Source: Parelaphostrongylus tenuis
Lineage: Eukaryota; Nematoda; Chromadorea; Rhabditida; Metastrongylidae
Length of the DNA stretch: 64,000 nt
NCBI GenBank assembly: GCA_019055375.1
Contig: JAHQIW010007340.1
Coordinates: 354,351 to 418,350 of the forward strand
Reading direction: 5' to 3'
In this document: positions 23,741 to 35,311 of the stretch, piece after piece
How the letters are laid out: each line of letters starts with the position of its first letter
Numbering within the stretch: the first letter of the stretch is position 1
The notes under the pieces: generated by a model
Seen by the model: the letters and a program-made list of their open reading frames with translations, nothing else
Told to the model about the DNA's origin: nothing
Databases searched by the model: none
Made by a program: the position numbers and the translations under genes

Positions 23741-24690
23741 TGAAGGGAGTATGACCAAAAAACGATGAAAAAAAAATCTTTACATTAGAATACAAGAAAC
23801 CTAGAAAGTTATATGAAACGGAAAGATCATTCAAATATATCACAGCAAGACGCGCAAAAATGCGCTTTTCTGTAGTGATGTTCTGCATCAATTTGTCGAG
23901 GCTTGGACTATAAGATCATTAACAAGTGAAAAAAAGCAGAAAACGCGTTCTTTATAAATTGTTGAAAATGTGTGTGATTAACGAAAAAGTTTCTGAAAAA
24001 GTAGTAGAAGTGAAACCTACTGAAATTCGAGAAGTGAGATCCGCGGTTATCTTGATACTGTGAATATCGAAGCTTTGGTGTGCTTTGCGAAACTTTTTCA
24101 CAGCTTCTGCAACTCGGACAATTAGTGCTGCTCTTCTCTACTCAAAATAATATCCTTTTATCGCTCTTCTACATCGCTTTACAAGTTGGGACGTTAGCTG
24201 ATGCACATGTCATGTGGCTCGTTCCACACTCGCATGTAAGATAAGGTGTTTCTGGAGAGAGAGGTCTCTTGGTGACCTTACAACTCTCAGCTGTAACAGT
24301 GGAAGCGTGAAAATGTTCAGTAAGCCGACCGTATTCCACGTCGATTTGTCAGTGAATATTTTCACAAGAACCCGCAAATGATTTGACTAGATTCTACTTT
24401 GTGGCGAATTCGGAAGTTTGCTCTTGATAATAGCGTCTCTCATTATCTTTTGCGAAAAAGTGAAGTTCCGTTCAAACGGGACAAGATCCGTCGTCTTGTA
24501 GAATTTTCGGACAAGAGCGATAATCGGCTAGGCAAATCCTTCGATTTAATCAAAAGTCTGACTTTCTATATACCTTGGCATTTCTAGACAGTGTATATAA
24601 ACCCTGACGAATTTCCGTGTTTTACTGATGCGTGTTTGATATCAGTGTGCTTTTTTTGACGACAGATGAATATTCGACTCCATTCGCTAG
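23740..24690. other. intron 4 of copy B, nothing recognised
   Basis: AT-rich, short open frames only, no repeat that I can name. Confidence 0.3.
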
Positions 24691-25220
24691 AGTTTTCATA
24701 AAACTGCTAGTATTTATTCGAAAGCCTATATCTCTGGCTAACATGATACGTCGCCGCTTTTTTAAAAGACCCTTATATGAGGCTTCAGCAAAAGGTTAAC
24801 ATTTGTGTTTTACACGCGCATGTTTCTCGCGGGGCGAAATTCTTTCTTCAGATTATTAGTAATCATTCGATAACATTAGGTTTAGCGATTCTCACTCTGC
24901 GTTTATTTTCTGAAAGGAGCGTTTCTCTGCACAGCAGCAGGGGAAAGGAGATTGATTTACAAAGGCGAGCATGTGTTTTTCCTTGACTAATCAATGGCCT
25001 CAACGGATGGGGGCGAAAGCGAGATGCGCCGGAACAACACGGTCATCGATTGACGACGCCAATGAATCGTACATATGAAGTACGATTTATTTTATTCATT
25101 TAAGATTTTCTTTTCTACTTCGAGAGAATTTTCAATTAAAACGATTGGCTCTGATACTAAAGGATGTTTTCGTGCTTCCAGGGAAGTAATAGTTGAACTA
25201 CGTGGTTATTGTGAAGGTAA
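24690..25220 (+). repeat. dispersed ~150-bp tandem unit
   Basis: TTTACACGCGCATGTTTCTC, ATTAGTAATCATTCGATAAC and the closing GGCTCTGATACTAAAGGATG block match the other arrays. Confidence 0.55.
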
Positions 25221-25594
25221 CTGTATTTTGTATTGCTGCAGCATTATAAAAAGGTTTTTCAAGAAGCGGCCAATGCGGCGCGAGCGAGAGATTTATGCTT
25301 TCAAAGATTATCAACAACTTTCTGAAAAGTTTTTGTCCACTGATAGAGACCGATTTTTTATTTGTCGCCGCCTAACATATAAGAACCCTCTGCACATATC
25401 CTGGGATAATACTGTATGAGAAATGTCCGTAATGACCACGGTATTTATTGTTTGGGTCAGTTTAGCATATTCCTCTCAACAGATAACGGAACAGGTAGAT
25501 AAGCAATCTATATCTATGTAGATCGGGGCGATTTTGGAGTATTTAACATGCAGATTATTCTAGATTTTTGAGTTTATCCTTTGTCTAGACCTTT

Positions 25595-26230
25595 ACCATC
25601 GGTTGTCCTTATAACTTCCTCCCAAAAATGTGTTATGACAATACTGACGTATTGAACTGTATAAGTATTGCCACTCAGATATAACATTAGACCCAATGCC
25701 GTCACCATTCAGTTCTCCTGAGGTACTCTGTTCAGTCTAATCAAGAATAACAAAAAGCTTCCAAAGACACGAAGAAGAAGGCCATATTTAACAAGAATAT
25801 ATTTTTTATATCTTTTACCGAGTTGGTTGCGACGTCTTGAATATCCGATTTTTTTAACCTCAACATGGTTATTGAATACTTTTGTGATTGATTAGCCCAT
25901 ACAAGATTGTTATGAAAGCTTTTTCATTTGACTAAGGTTTAAATATCTTCGTCATACTGGGAGAGGAGTTAATGCGGGTCGGTGATCACCAGGTCGTTCA
26001 CGGCGATGTGAACATTCGTTGTCGCATCCAATCTAATGCGCCGACGAGGAACACTGCTCGACTAAAGGATGTCACTCGGAAGTAATGCTTCATACACCAC
26101 AGAAGTAGATTTATTGCCGCCACCCAATAGGATGATCTGTTTTCCTACTTGAAATGCGTTCTGCAGTGGTCGGCGCTATTGTTAGCGATCACATGACGCA
26201 GCAGTCCTCTAGAAAGCAGACATTTCATAA
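25595..26230 (-). other. minus-strand coding-like segments in intron 4 of copy B
   Basis: Two blocks (about 25600-25740 and 25965-26230) are homologous to blocks in intron 4 of copy D. Minus-strand readings share GELNGD and V.IVI..F in the first block, and an SDI..SS......IR....TN..IA pattern in the second. Copy B has a stop and frame changes. See the finding on a nested gene. Confidence 0.35.
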
Positions 26231-28394
26231 ACCTCGATGTAATGAGTAATATCTTGATGACAGCGTAGTGTCCGCGGAGAAACATTTTGTCAATGAAAAA
26301 CATACGAGTCACATTTAGCTTTCTTTGAAGCTTTAGTGAACGAGAAAACTACACAAAATACCTAAAAATTTTAAAAATTTGATAATATATCTTAATGGGA
26401 TAATGTTTCATAATCTCAATGGTATCCATGCTGATGTCGTCCAACGAAATATGCTCAAAATGGAAATCCGTTTCTTCAAACAGGTAGCTAGTCTAAAGCA
26501 AACAAAGAATGGCTCAGTTAATTCAGAAGCTTCTCTCAGGATCAAAGGAATTTCTTCACATTTATTGCAGATGCACTATTTGTTTGCATAGCAACTAGTT
26601 ATTACTGTATTTCTCCCATTATCATCAACCAATGGGCCAACTTTTTCACTAGCACGTTACTGTCAGAGTTGATTCATGCACTAGACGGGTAAGTGTGATA
26701 TATTTTCGGCTATCATTCCTATGGGAGGCGGGGCGGTGGCCTAGTAGCTGTGATGATGGTCACGGAGCGCGTGGAGCCGAGCTCCACTCCCCACCCCTTT
26801 CTGGCAGTCAACAACAACGCCCTATCAAGCACCACAGCAAGGCTATCGTCGTGATTGCCAGGAGGCTCGCTCAACCAGTATGCTACCTCGTTCAAGAAGA
26901 AGACGAAAACGTTGAATTGAATGTTGGAAGTACTGTAATCCGTACAGTGAAAGAAACACTGTGATGATGGATCAAATAAAGTGCTAAAGTGCCATAGAAA
27001 TCAGTCTTGCAGGTTGATTGATGAGGTTTGTACAATTAAGGTGAGAAAGAATCCGGAATATTCAAAGATGAGATAGGGTGCAAGGCTGAGCAAGACCGAT
27101 ACCCACACATTAACTCTCTCCGTACTGGTTCAGTGAGTGTACCAAGTGCTCGTCAGTCTTATCGTCGGAAGTCATTTTTGCTATGATTCTTTTCACGAGA
27201 ATCTTTTCTGTCGTATATAAACACAGGAATGAAAATAAATTGTGAAATTATAGAAGTAGTTCATCGAAGGAGGTAAGTTATGGAAGGGAACCTTGTCTTG
27301 ATCCATTCAAAACGAGGGTTGTTGTCATGATTTTCTTTGCCGGCCAACTCAACAGAAAGAAAACACTACACTTATCTTTTTTCTTAATCTCATGCAAATG
27401 TGATTCTTGATTTTGAATCATGATTTTTCCATGTTCAACGTATAGTTTCAAAGACGTTTGAAATTCGAGTAGTATCAAAAACTAAGTAATTTTAAGACTA
27501 GTCGTCGTAACATTCCACTTTCGTTTCTCTCATTTTGGTAACATAACTCTATGGAGAAAGCCGACAACGGTAAGCCGCTTTGTCATTTTGGAAACATTTA
27601 TGCACACTAGTTACTAGATTTTCACTTTATTCTTCAACATCGCCAGATTTTGATCATCTTAGGTCCATGTTCTCCCGTAGATGGACGAGCAAACATGCAA
27701 AAGCGCCTTGAGTGTGTACAGAAGCGTCAATGTGAATGCAAATTGAGGAACTCGTCATTTTCATCACGATTTATTGAAAAATTCCTTGATAATCGATCGA
27801 CACCGGATTTACTTGTAGATGAGAACTTTTAAGGATAAAGTATGCAGATTTTGTTGGTTCTGTTACATTCGAATCTCCTTGATTTTCACATCATTCGACA
27901 GTATTGTTTAGCATAAACCTCATTTGCAGTCAAAACCTTTATTATAACCATAGTGAGGTATTGAAAGTGTGCGATAAATGCTAGTAATTAGAAACTTAAT
28001 GAGAGATTGATGGCACGTATTTTGGTTTTAAATGTATAACTGACCATTTCTATGACTTTGTGATTTTCAGAACCCAAAGAAGATATGCTGTTATGCAGTT
28101 CAATTCAACAAACATTCTATAGTGTGGTGAAAAACCATCATGGAAACCATGCCTTATCATTTGATGGCCTTCCACTGTTTCCTCACTCCTGCGCAATCTC
28201 TCGTAGGAGAAATGTGATGATAATCATCAGGTTATAGTGATATTCGAAACTCATTAGAATTAGAAGAATTCATCTAAGTTTTGAGCCATTTCATATTACG
28301 TTGACAGTAAAGCATTCGCTTTTTGACATATTTCTAAAATTCGGAAATCAAAGACACTTGTGCATCTTTACGTTCTAGGGAAAGTTAGAAGCTC

Positions 28395-28510
28395 TTAGCG
28401 TTGATCAGTGAAGGATGCACTATGTATTCGACTTCATCAAGCATCGTTTGAGGTCATGAATGCATACCTGACCTTCACAATGATCAATTTGATGCTAAAA
28501 AAATGACAGT
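28395..28510 (+). mobile_element. SINE tail fragment
   Basis: CTTAGCGTTGATCAGTGAAG, GAGGTCATGAATGCATACC resemble the minus-strand tail of the SINE at 41920-42200. Confidence 0.4.
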
Positions 28511-28639
28511 TTCAGACCGTGAATTTCAGATAATTATAACCAAACTCAAACATATTGTTATCATCGAATTATGGTCCGGCAAAATCAGCAAATTTTTACA
28601 ATGTGCAATAAGCTTGTTCATTTGTGTAGCATAAAAATT

Positions 28640-28950
28640 GGCGAGAGCGCATGTGGCGCAGTGGTTAGAGGTGCTCTGAATCGCACACGAGGTAAATGGT
28701 TTGATCTCGCGCTCATGGCTCACCAAGCCATTTATCCCTCCGAGGTCGGCAAACTGATGCCAGACTGGTCTCAGACTTGTCTGGGGGATAAGCAACACTG
28801 ACACGGTTTAGCAGGAGGCCTCCGCGACTTATTGTAAAGGCCAGATATGCATTCAATCACCTCAAACGAGTTAAAAATTGGAGACTAGTGCATGGCGCAT
28901 CCCTCAGAGATTAATCAACGCCGAGAACTTTTTTTAAATTGGTGTCCTGT
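28640..28950 (+). mobile_element. tRNA-derived SINE, nearly full length
   Basis: The head GCATGTGGCGCAGTGGTTAG is a box A, and GGTTTGATCTC downstream is a box B. The body has CAGACTGGTCTCAGACTTGT, and the tail has AGATATGCATTCAATCACCT. Diverged copies lie at 29965-30185, 32210-32470, 35990-36270, 41920-42200 and 63070-63260. Confidence 0.75.
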
Positions 28951-28959
28951 AATCTCACG

Positions 28960-29900
28960 AATTCTTGGGATACTCTTTGTACATCCTACTGCTTATGAAT
29001 GCGTTTTCCCCATAGAAAGCTATAAAGATGCTTGAAGAAGTAGCCGATGGGCGCGAGGTCCGCCGATCATAAAGGATGAGCCCAAACTTCGTAAACCACT
29101 TCGTCAAAAATTTGAGGCGTTCGTTGTGCGACATGTGGCCGCGCGTTATCGTGGGTTAAACAATGCCGGCTGCAGGCGCAGCAGTTTTCCACGCATCTCG
29201 TCGAATTGCTGACCCATACTTCTCGGTTGTAAGGGTCCCATCAGTATTTAGGAAGCTGTAGTAGGTCAATCGGAAACAGGCCACCACACAATCATCATTA
29301 GCTTTTCGTGTGAAATTTTGGTTTTGAAAAGTGCTTTGGAGCTTCTTTGCTGTCGATCTACTGAGCTGATCGTTGCGCTTCTCGCTAATATGCTTTTTGG
29401 GCGCAGGTCACAATCCAATGTGGAGGTGGTTTGCGTTTGATACGTAGAACAAGAGAAGACGACATTTCAAAACGACGACTTTTTTTTATTTGTGATGAGT
29501 TTATGAGGCACCCACTTATCGAGCTTCTTCACTTTTCTAATTTGTTTCACATTTCGAACATCTATAAACTGGTTCACTCTGGGATCTCTTGCAGCATCTT
29601 GTATAGTTGTAAGAGGAACAGCTTTGATGATTGCTCCCAACTGGTCGTTGTCAACTTCTCATAGTCAGTCACTACATTCCGCATCCTCAATGCTCTCGTG
29701 TCCTCTACAAAATATTTGAGCCACCACTGCACTGTACTTTCGTCAGCAGTACTTAGACCAAATGCGTTGCTGATATTACGAGTTCTTTCTGCGCCTTTAG
29801 AACCATTTTGAACTCGAATGAGAAAATCACTCGGGTTTGATTTTTCTCTGATATCCTTTCATAGTGTAAAATAAATGTGAAATAAATAACAAGTAAAACC
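28960..29900 (-). mobile_element. mariner transposase relic, nearly full length
   Basis: Minus strand, in order: an N-terminal FEFKMVLKAQK-like start near 29800, ESIEDAE-like linker, and HTH remnants. HDNARPHVAQRT at 29118-29152 holds the second catalytic Asp, and ADLAPIGYFF at 29035-29075 covers the third-Asp region. Many frameshifts. The layout is that of an Ancylostoma-type mariner. Confidence 0.75.
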
Positions 29901-29964
29901 TCATTGACAAGAAAACCTAGAGCGAGAAATGGATATCAAAAGCGATTATTACATTTCATTAACC

Positions 29965-30185
29965 TAATAGTTACGATGACCCAGCGCTGTATGAAGTCAG
30001 TGCTGCTGTCTTACCAGACAAGTCTGATACCATTTCGTCGATCCCGGCGAAAAGTGAGGCCTGATGAACTTTGAGCGCTTCATCGAACCATCGACCACAT
30101 TTGTACTGTCGGGAACCTCTAACCACTGCCGCACAAGCTCTGATACAAGGCAAAATCAACATACCTTCTCAACAAGCCATCAATA
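29965..30185 (-). mobile_element. tRNA-derived SINE, head and body
   Basis: Reverse of the 28640 element: TCTTACCAGACAAGTCTGAT and GGGAACCTCTAACCACTGCC, the latter being the inverse of the box A side. Confidence 0.65.
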
Positions 30186-30479
30186 TCCAATTTGTAAAGC
30201 TGTAAAGGTATTCTCTACGCAATTATTAGCCTCTTATTTACTCTGTAATTACAGCAGAGTTTTCAGAGATAACCTCACTGCAAACTTTCTCTTTGATAAT
30301 GTTTCGAGACAGCAAGAAAAATTTGGATAGACGAGAGACTTGCTGAACGAAATTAGAGGGAATATTAATGGCATGTGCGATGTTGTTTGATATCAGTGAG
30401 GCCACGTGCCTAATAGCTTTTTCCTTAGAAAAGCTGTCAATATCTCTCCTAAAATATGGATTACGATGATTAGATTTTT

Positions 30480-30930
30480 GAAGAATCAGAAAAGCTAGGC
30501 TGACTGGTTGTGCGTGCACCTGTGAAAATGGAAAACCATGCTAGAAAGTTATCAGCATCACGAGATGTTAGTAAGCAACAGACGTGGTGGGCGCGAATGC
30601 TATGCAATCATAGGCGCTGGATCGAGCTCGTCCTAAAGCAATCGGGCCATCCATCTTTGTGGTGCCAGCAAGTTGATGCGAGACATCTCTATCCCTATAT
30701 ATCAGAATTAACGCGATCAGAATTCAGCAACATTTATGAAGAAAAGTCCTCTGCTTGAAGTCGAGGGCATCTGAAAGCCTTCGTGGATAGTGCGTACTGT
30801 TGTACAAGTTGGAGATGGTTTAGCAGTTTGCTGTAACATTTTGGGTGAAATTTCTTACGCCTCCCTCCTTGCTACAATGCAGGGCTTGATGTGGGGCGTG
30901 GGTCACTGACGAGGAGGGCGTGACCTCCGA
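30480..30930 (+). repeat. dispersed repeat paired with 62370-62830
   Basis: GGATCGAGCTCGTCCTAAAG and CTTTGTGGTGCCAGCAAGT match GGATCAAGCTCGTCCTGAGC and CTCTGGTACCAGTAAACTGA downstream of copy D, and the similarity continues for several hundred bases. It may be SINE-related or part of the duplicated 3' flank. Confidence 0.45.
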
Positions 30931-32190
30931 AACACCGGTGTAATGCCCTGGCGTAGCAACCTTGCTTAGGCTTGAAACATTCTTTTTCTTTAAAAATTAT
31001 TTTGCAATGTCATAGATGATAATTCCTACTGCACACCATCGACGAAATCTATCCAGAAATGAGTGTTCCTCAGACTCTTGTCTTTCGAACCACTAATGCA
31101 ATGCGGGAATTTGGTGATGCCATTTCGTTTATGACAAAGAGCTTTATCTATCAGTTCCTTTACCAATATGTAATCTGTGAGAGACACTGGAATCTAGCAC
31201 TAATGAAAGGGGAACCTAATAACTGATGGTGTGATGACTAGTCGTCGAGCTTCTTTGCAGCAAAAGCCACGTAAAGAATGCAACTGTTCGGGTCCAGTAA
31301 CGGAATTACTCGGCCGTGATGATGCTTACACTCTCATTGAAGCATTCAACCCCTGTTGATGGGAGCAAACATATATCAGCAAATATAATTAGCTATGATC
31401 AACACTAAATGTCTTACTCATTTCCCTTTACTCATTTCAGCACTAAGATCACCTTGCTTATTATATAGTATACAATAATCAATAAGATATCAGAAATGAT
31501 TTTCAGAATCCTTCCAATTAAACGACTCTATATTGTTCCAAAATGGGATTCATAAAACTATTGTGATACACTCCTAACAATGCACTGATTGAAAACATGT
31601 TTGTTCTTAATAAGAATATTCGCCTATTTTACTTCACTTTTACTATTTCATTTGCTCCGTTAATATTCATTCCTCTTATTAGTATTTAGCGTTTGAAAAT
31701 GAACTGCCAAAGCCGCAGTTTCTGCACGAAAAGCATTATGTTATAACTGGGCTTCAGGAACGAAGGCACTTTCAACAATTCGTTGAATCTCATAGAAATC
31801 TTCATAAAATCTCGCTTCACGATCAGCCACTCACATCGTAGCTTACTGTTCAAATCGTCACCTTTGCGCGACTCGATCGAAATGTATGTGCATCAGAGCC
31901 TATTTATTCGATAATCACTAGAAAATGAAAACTTTGTGAACTGGTTTCGTGAGATCACCGCCCCATTGTTCGGCTCGGTTTTTTTCTTTTTGTGCGAAAA
32001 AGAAAGAGTTTTAGGCAAAAAGACAGAAATTCGAGGGAGAAGTTCTAGGCCATTCAGTTGATGCATGCGCCAAAATCTGAACATACGGGTGAAACATACG
32101 AAACACGCGAGTACCGAAATCAATGCACATGGTCTTGAAAGGGTTAAAAAATGGAAAATAAAGCTCTTGGCTGTGATTTAAAACTGAAGA
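30930..32190. other. intergenic between copies B and C, nothing recognised
   Basis: No coding segment above chance and no named repeat. AT-rich from 31380 to 31700. Confidence 0.3.
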
Positions 32191-32191
32191 A

Positions 32192-32203
32192 GGGGGGGGG
32201 GGG
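32192..32203. repeat. G homopolymer
   Basis: Twelve G in a row, unusual in this AT-rich window and a likely sequencing hazard. Confidence 0.9.
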
Positions 32204-32209
32204 TGCCAT

Positions 32210-32470
32210 GCATTCGTTTTCCATCTACAGTTTCTTTGTGACTACTGAATGCATAACTGGCCATTACTATTACTCGCGGTGACATACCGATGTACCAGTC
32301 AATGTTGCTATCTTCCTAGACAAGTCTGTAACCAATCAACTAATTCTGGATGGCTGGAAGGTTTGATGAGCTTTCAGCGCAGAAACAAACCCTCGGCCAG
32401 AATGGTCTATCATGTGTGTCGCAGAGTACCTGTGACCACAGAGCCACACATCCTTATAAAAGGATTAACA
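32210..32470 (-). mobile_element. tRNA-derived SINE
   Basis: ACTGAATGCATAACTGGCC (tail side), GTCAATGTTGCTATCTTCCT and TGTCGCAGAGTACCTGTGAC (head side) in reverse order to the 28640 copy. Confidence 0.6.
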
Positions 32471-32667
32471 TCTTTTACTTGTCTCCATCGTTGCCCGTGA
32501 CGCTCGTCATTTTCCACGCTATCATCGCCGTCATAAGGATTTGAAAGTAGCCCTCACATACGACAACAAGATTTTTGTTATATTTGAATTTTATTTCACT
32601 GGAAAGGTGAGATCAATTGCACGTTATCATAGAAAAATGACATCGAAAATGTACAGCAAAAGCGACA

Positions 32668-32683
32668 TTCATACACACACACA

Positions 32684-32777
<94 letters not shown>

Positions 32778-32816
32778 ACACACACACACACACACATAGC
32801 CACACACACACACAGG
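32668..32816. repeat. CA/TG microsatellite, about 150 bp
   Basis: Nearly pure CA repeats with rare phase breaks. The open frames on both strands through it are artefacts. Confidence 0.97.
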
Positions 32817-33049
32817 CAAAAAAAGAGGAGAAGAGAAAGCTAGTCTTTGGGTCATAAGTCAAAGCTGAAACTATTTTCGATTTAAATCTTAGAAATGTAT
32901 TATGAGTGATCACCATGAACTTAGTTGTCAGGAGAACTTCGTTGGTTCGTCAACATTTGACCTTAAGTAGATTGAATACGATTCTTTTTATTTAACAGCT
33001 TTGGCGGTGATAAGATTCTATAATATACCCAGTTATGTGGAGGATGTGC

Positions 33050-33215
33050 AAAACTTTCGCGTTAGTTGGGATTCGAACCTGCGTTTCACCCTGCTCGGAG
33101 GCGCGCCCGCGAAGGCGTTAGTAGTGCAGCGGTTCGAGCACACGCCCCCGAGTATGGTGAAACGTGGGTTTGAGTACCAATTGACGCGAGGTTTTGCACA
33201 TCACTGTACATCACG
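33050..33215. mobile_element. tRNA-SINE palindrome
   Basis: GGGATTCGAACCTGCGTTTC and CTGCTCGGAGGCG are mirrored by CGCCCCCGAG and GGTGAAACGTGGGTTTGAG around GCAGCGGTTCGAGCACA. Box B-like GGTTCGA is visible. Two heads facing each other. Confidence 0.55.
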
Positions 33216-33679
33216 GGGTACATCATAACATCATATCACCGCTAAAAGCGGTTCAATAAAAGAAAAATTTTATTTTGTCATCCAATACCCCCTTTTGTCA
33301 GCGTGACTGGATTCAATGTCGATATTAACTACACACGCCAGACCGTTGACGGTTGGTTGCTTACAGATAGAGGTGTTGAAGCGTAGAAAGAGCGTGCCAA
33401 AACAAGCGTCGGGAGTGCAACGGTATAAGCATGCGCTAGGTCAATTGTTTTCAAGATCCGTTCATCCATCACCTACAGCACAAAAGCTTTCAGTTCTCTT
33501 CATCAATCGTCTTGAATGTCTTATAGATTAAGGTCATCTTGTAACTTTTGTGGCACAACAGAAGCAGATTCCATTCCTATAAAAGCAATTCATCACATTC
33601 GAAATCGAAGGCATCGTTCTGAATTATGTCGATAGAATTTGCTAGGTGGCGATCCCAAACCAACAATACATATGAATTT

Positions 33680-34490
33680 ATCTTCCTGAGCGAAAAAGAA
33701 GACGAGATTCTCATGAAACAGTTAAGACAACACTTAAAAAATTTGGAAGGCTTTGGCGGAGGTTGATTGAAAGGAACGAATCGAATGTGAATGCTAATAT
33801 CCTCGAAGCATATTTGGTAGAGGGACAAATAGTAACTTCTTTGAAATTGATTCTCTTTTATACATAAGAGTTTATACAGTTTTATAGGCATAAAAGTAGA
33901 TCTCTTGATCTCAATAAGCCCTGTTCATTGTTATCTGCTGCTAAAAAGAGCAAATACCCCATTTTTTTCCTGGCAGTGGAGGTTTCTTAATTAGAATTGC
34001 CGTATTGGTCGAGACATCGGCTCTTCCCGTAAACAAGTGTCGTATATTTTGGAGATCAAACAGTTGCTGCAAGACACGTGTGGGAAAGTACTTTTTGATC
34101 CAAAAGATTGGCAAGTGCCAGTAGTGATGTTGGTCGATCTAGTAAAAATTATCCTAACGTGGGATTGAATGGCCCAGACTAAAAGAGCTTCATACGCAGG
34201 AGTGTGGACGACTACGAAATGGGCTCAAAGAAAATGAAGGCGTCTTCTGCGGCAACCAGTAGGTTGAAGTGTCTGTGACTTATGTAAAAACCGATATTCG
34301 CAGATGAAAAGAGTTTATGAATCGAAGAATCCGCCTCATTCAAGTCACTTGGTTAAAGACGGACTATCATCACAGACCACGATCACTTAGGAAAAGAATA
34401 ATAGACAACGTTCTGTGGTTCACATTACTGCCGAAGACGGCCCAACCATGTATCTAAATAAGCACCGAATGCCATGAAATATAATTTCAA
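33680..34490 (+). pseudogene. decayed copy of the unknown co-duplicated gene
   Basis: Homologous in order to 8760-9550. An upstream block around 33690-33830 reads EKEDEILMKQLRQHL then breaks by frameshift. A second block at about 34265-34480 matches the exon at 9321-9547 but holds several stops. It sits between receptor copies B and C. Confidence 0.35.
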
Positions 34491-34743
34491 TGAGTTAATC
34501 ATCTCGCAGATGTTTTGTGAGAAGATCGTAAAATATTTTTGTAAATTATTTTCGATGAATGCCACCTTTCCTATCTGAATAATATGATAAGTATTAACTT
34601 CATGCAGATATGTTAGACGTGTTGCAGCGTTAATGCAGATATGTTAGACGTAAATTCAGTGTTCACAAATTTAGTGACTTTTTATTCACTTCCGTCATTT
34701 ATTGAATATTTTCACTGGAATCTTTGTAATTTGTTAGCGCTAA

Positions 34744-34932
34744 GTGCATGGAGTAAATTATATTTCAATTCGCGAAGTAAGCAACCAGCCTATGAGAAAT
34801 GTAATTGCTGACGGCGGTATACGAAGCAACGTCCAACAGGTGGCTTTTCTACATCAGTTTAGGATTTTTCGATCTCTCAACCCCTCAACACTGCTTCTCG
34901 ACAGTATCAAATCGTTGAAGCTGCCGTCTTAG
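34744..34932 (+). other. conserved non-coding block, unit of copy C
   Basis: Homolog of 9790-9975 and 47930-48110, 0.3 kb upstream of exon 1 of copy C. The short open frame in it is not conserved. Confidence 0.4.
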
Positions 34933-34982
34933 GTCTTTTGCGTATTTGCGACTGTTATATTTTTCCTCGTTTTTTTTTTGTT

Positions 34983-35000
34983 TTATATATATATATATGG
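34983..35000. repeat. AT microsatellite
   Basis: Short TA run in the flank of copy C. Confidence 0.85.
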
Positions 35001-35079
35001 CCTTACATATTCTTTGTAGCCAGTTTTTAATAAAGTTTAATAGTTTTATTTTCCTATATTTCATGCTCATTTGTGACAA

Positions 35080-35239
35080 TTTCATATTCCCACTCTGGTT
35101 AAGGTGCAATAGCGGTTTTGGACTATACGACTCTAGATCGTTCATTTCTCTATCAACCATTAGTCGCTTCTCATGTTTTATTTAGCGAGCTGAAGCGTTA
35201 TGCAATTTTTTGCCAATACAAATCTCATATAATTCTCAG
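35080..35239 (+). promoter_or_regulatory. conserved 5' flank and possible trans-splice acceptor, copy C
   Basis: Counterpart of the copy B flank, ending ATTCTCAG directly before ATG at 35240. The matching site in copy D is ATTTCAG at 53500-53506. Confidence 0.35.
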
Positions 35240-35311
35240 ATGAAAACTCTGTCAACTATGCCGTTGCATATTCACTCGGAGAACATTGCTGCCTCTCTAA
35301 TAATGGCCACA
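35240..35311 (+). CDS. srx copy C exon 1 (start codon exon)
   Basis: 24 codons from ATG, beginning MKTLSTMPL, then the donor GTGAGT. The same exon is conserved in copy B (11842-11913) and copy D (53507-53578), both 72 nt, with a shared core ENIA.S.IM. The bases just before ATG are TTCTCAG, which looks like a splice acceptor; see findings. Confidence 0.7.

Larger units (their letters stand above)
11842..27680 (+). pseudogene. srx-like chemoreceptor copy B (pseudogene, eight exons)
   Basis: Srx-type GPCR paralog; such receptors are known or presumed to sense chemicals in the cilia of nematode sensory neurons. Exons: 11842-11913 (starts MTTISTK), 15782-15942 (TM1-TM2, MGVLGLISN), 16366-16589 (TM3-TM4, with YSHLAIALNRF in the DRY position), 20623-20797 (TM5), about 26368-26483 (loop 3, ending EIRFFKQ), 26571-26688 (TM6-TM7), 27497-27569, and 27663-27680 (VHVLP, stop). 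Exons 1-3 are clean. Exon 4 has two extra bases and an in-frame TAA at about 20757-20759. Exon 6 is 13 nt shorter than in copy C, which shifts the frame. Exon 5 has no clear acceptor in phase. Intron 3 holds a mariner and more than 4 kb of repeats. The lesions indicate loss of function, though the splice donors are still good. Confidence 0.8.

Noticed and set aside
28670..28800. tRNA gene candidate with box A and box B
   Set aside because: The promoter boxes are recognisable, but the fold around them is broken and the sequence continues into the SINE body.
32541..32916. Open frames of 80-106 codons on both strands
   Set aside because: They run through the CA/TG microsatellite; the translations are alternating Thr-His or Cys-Val and carry no gene signal.
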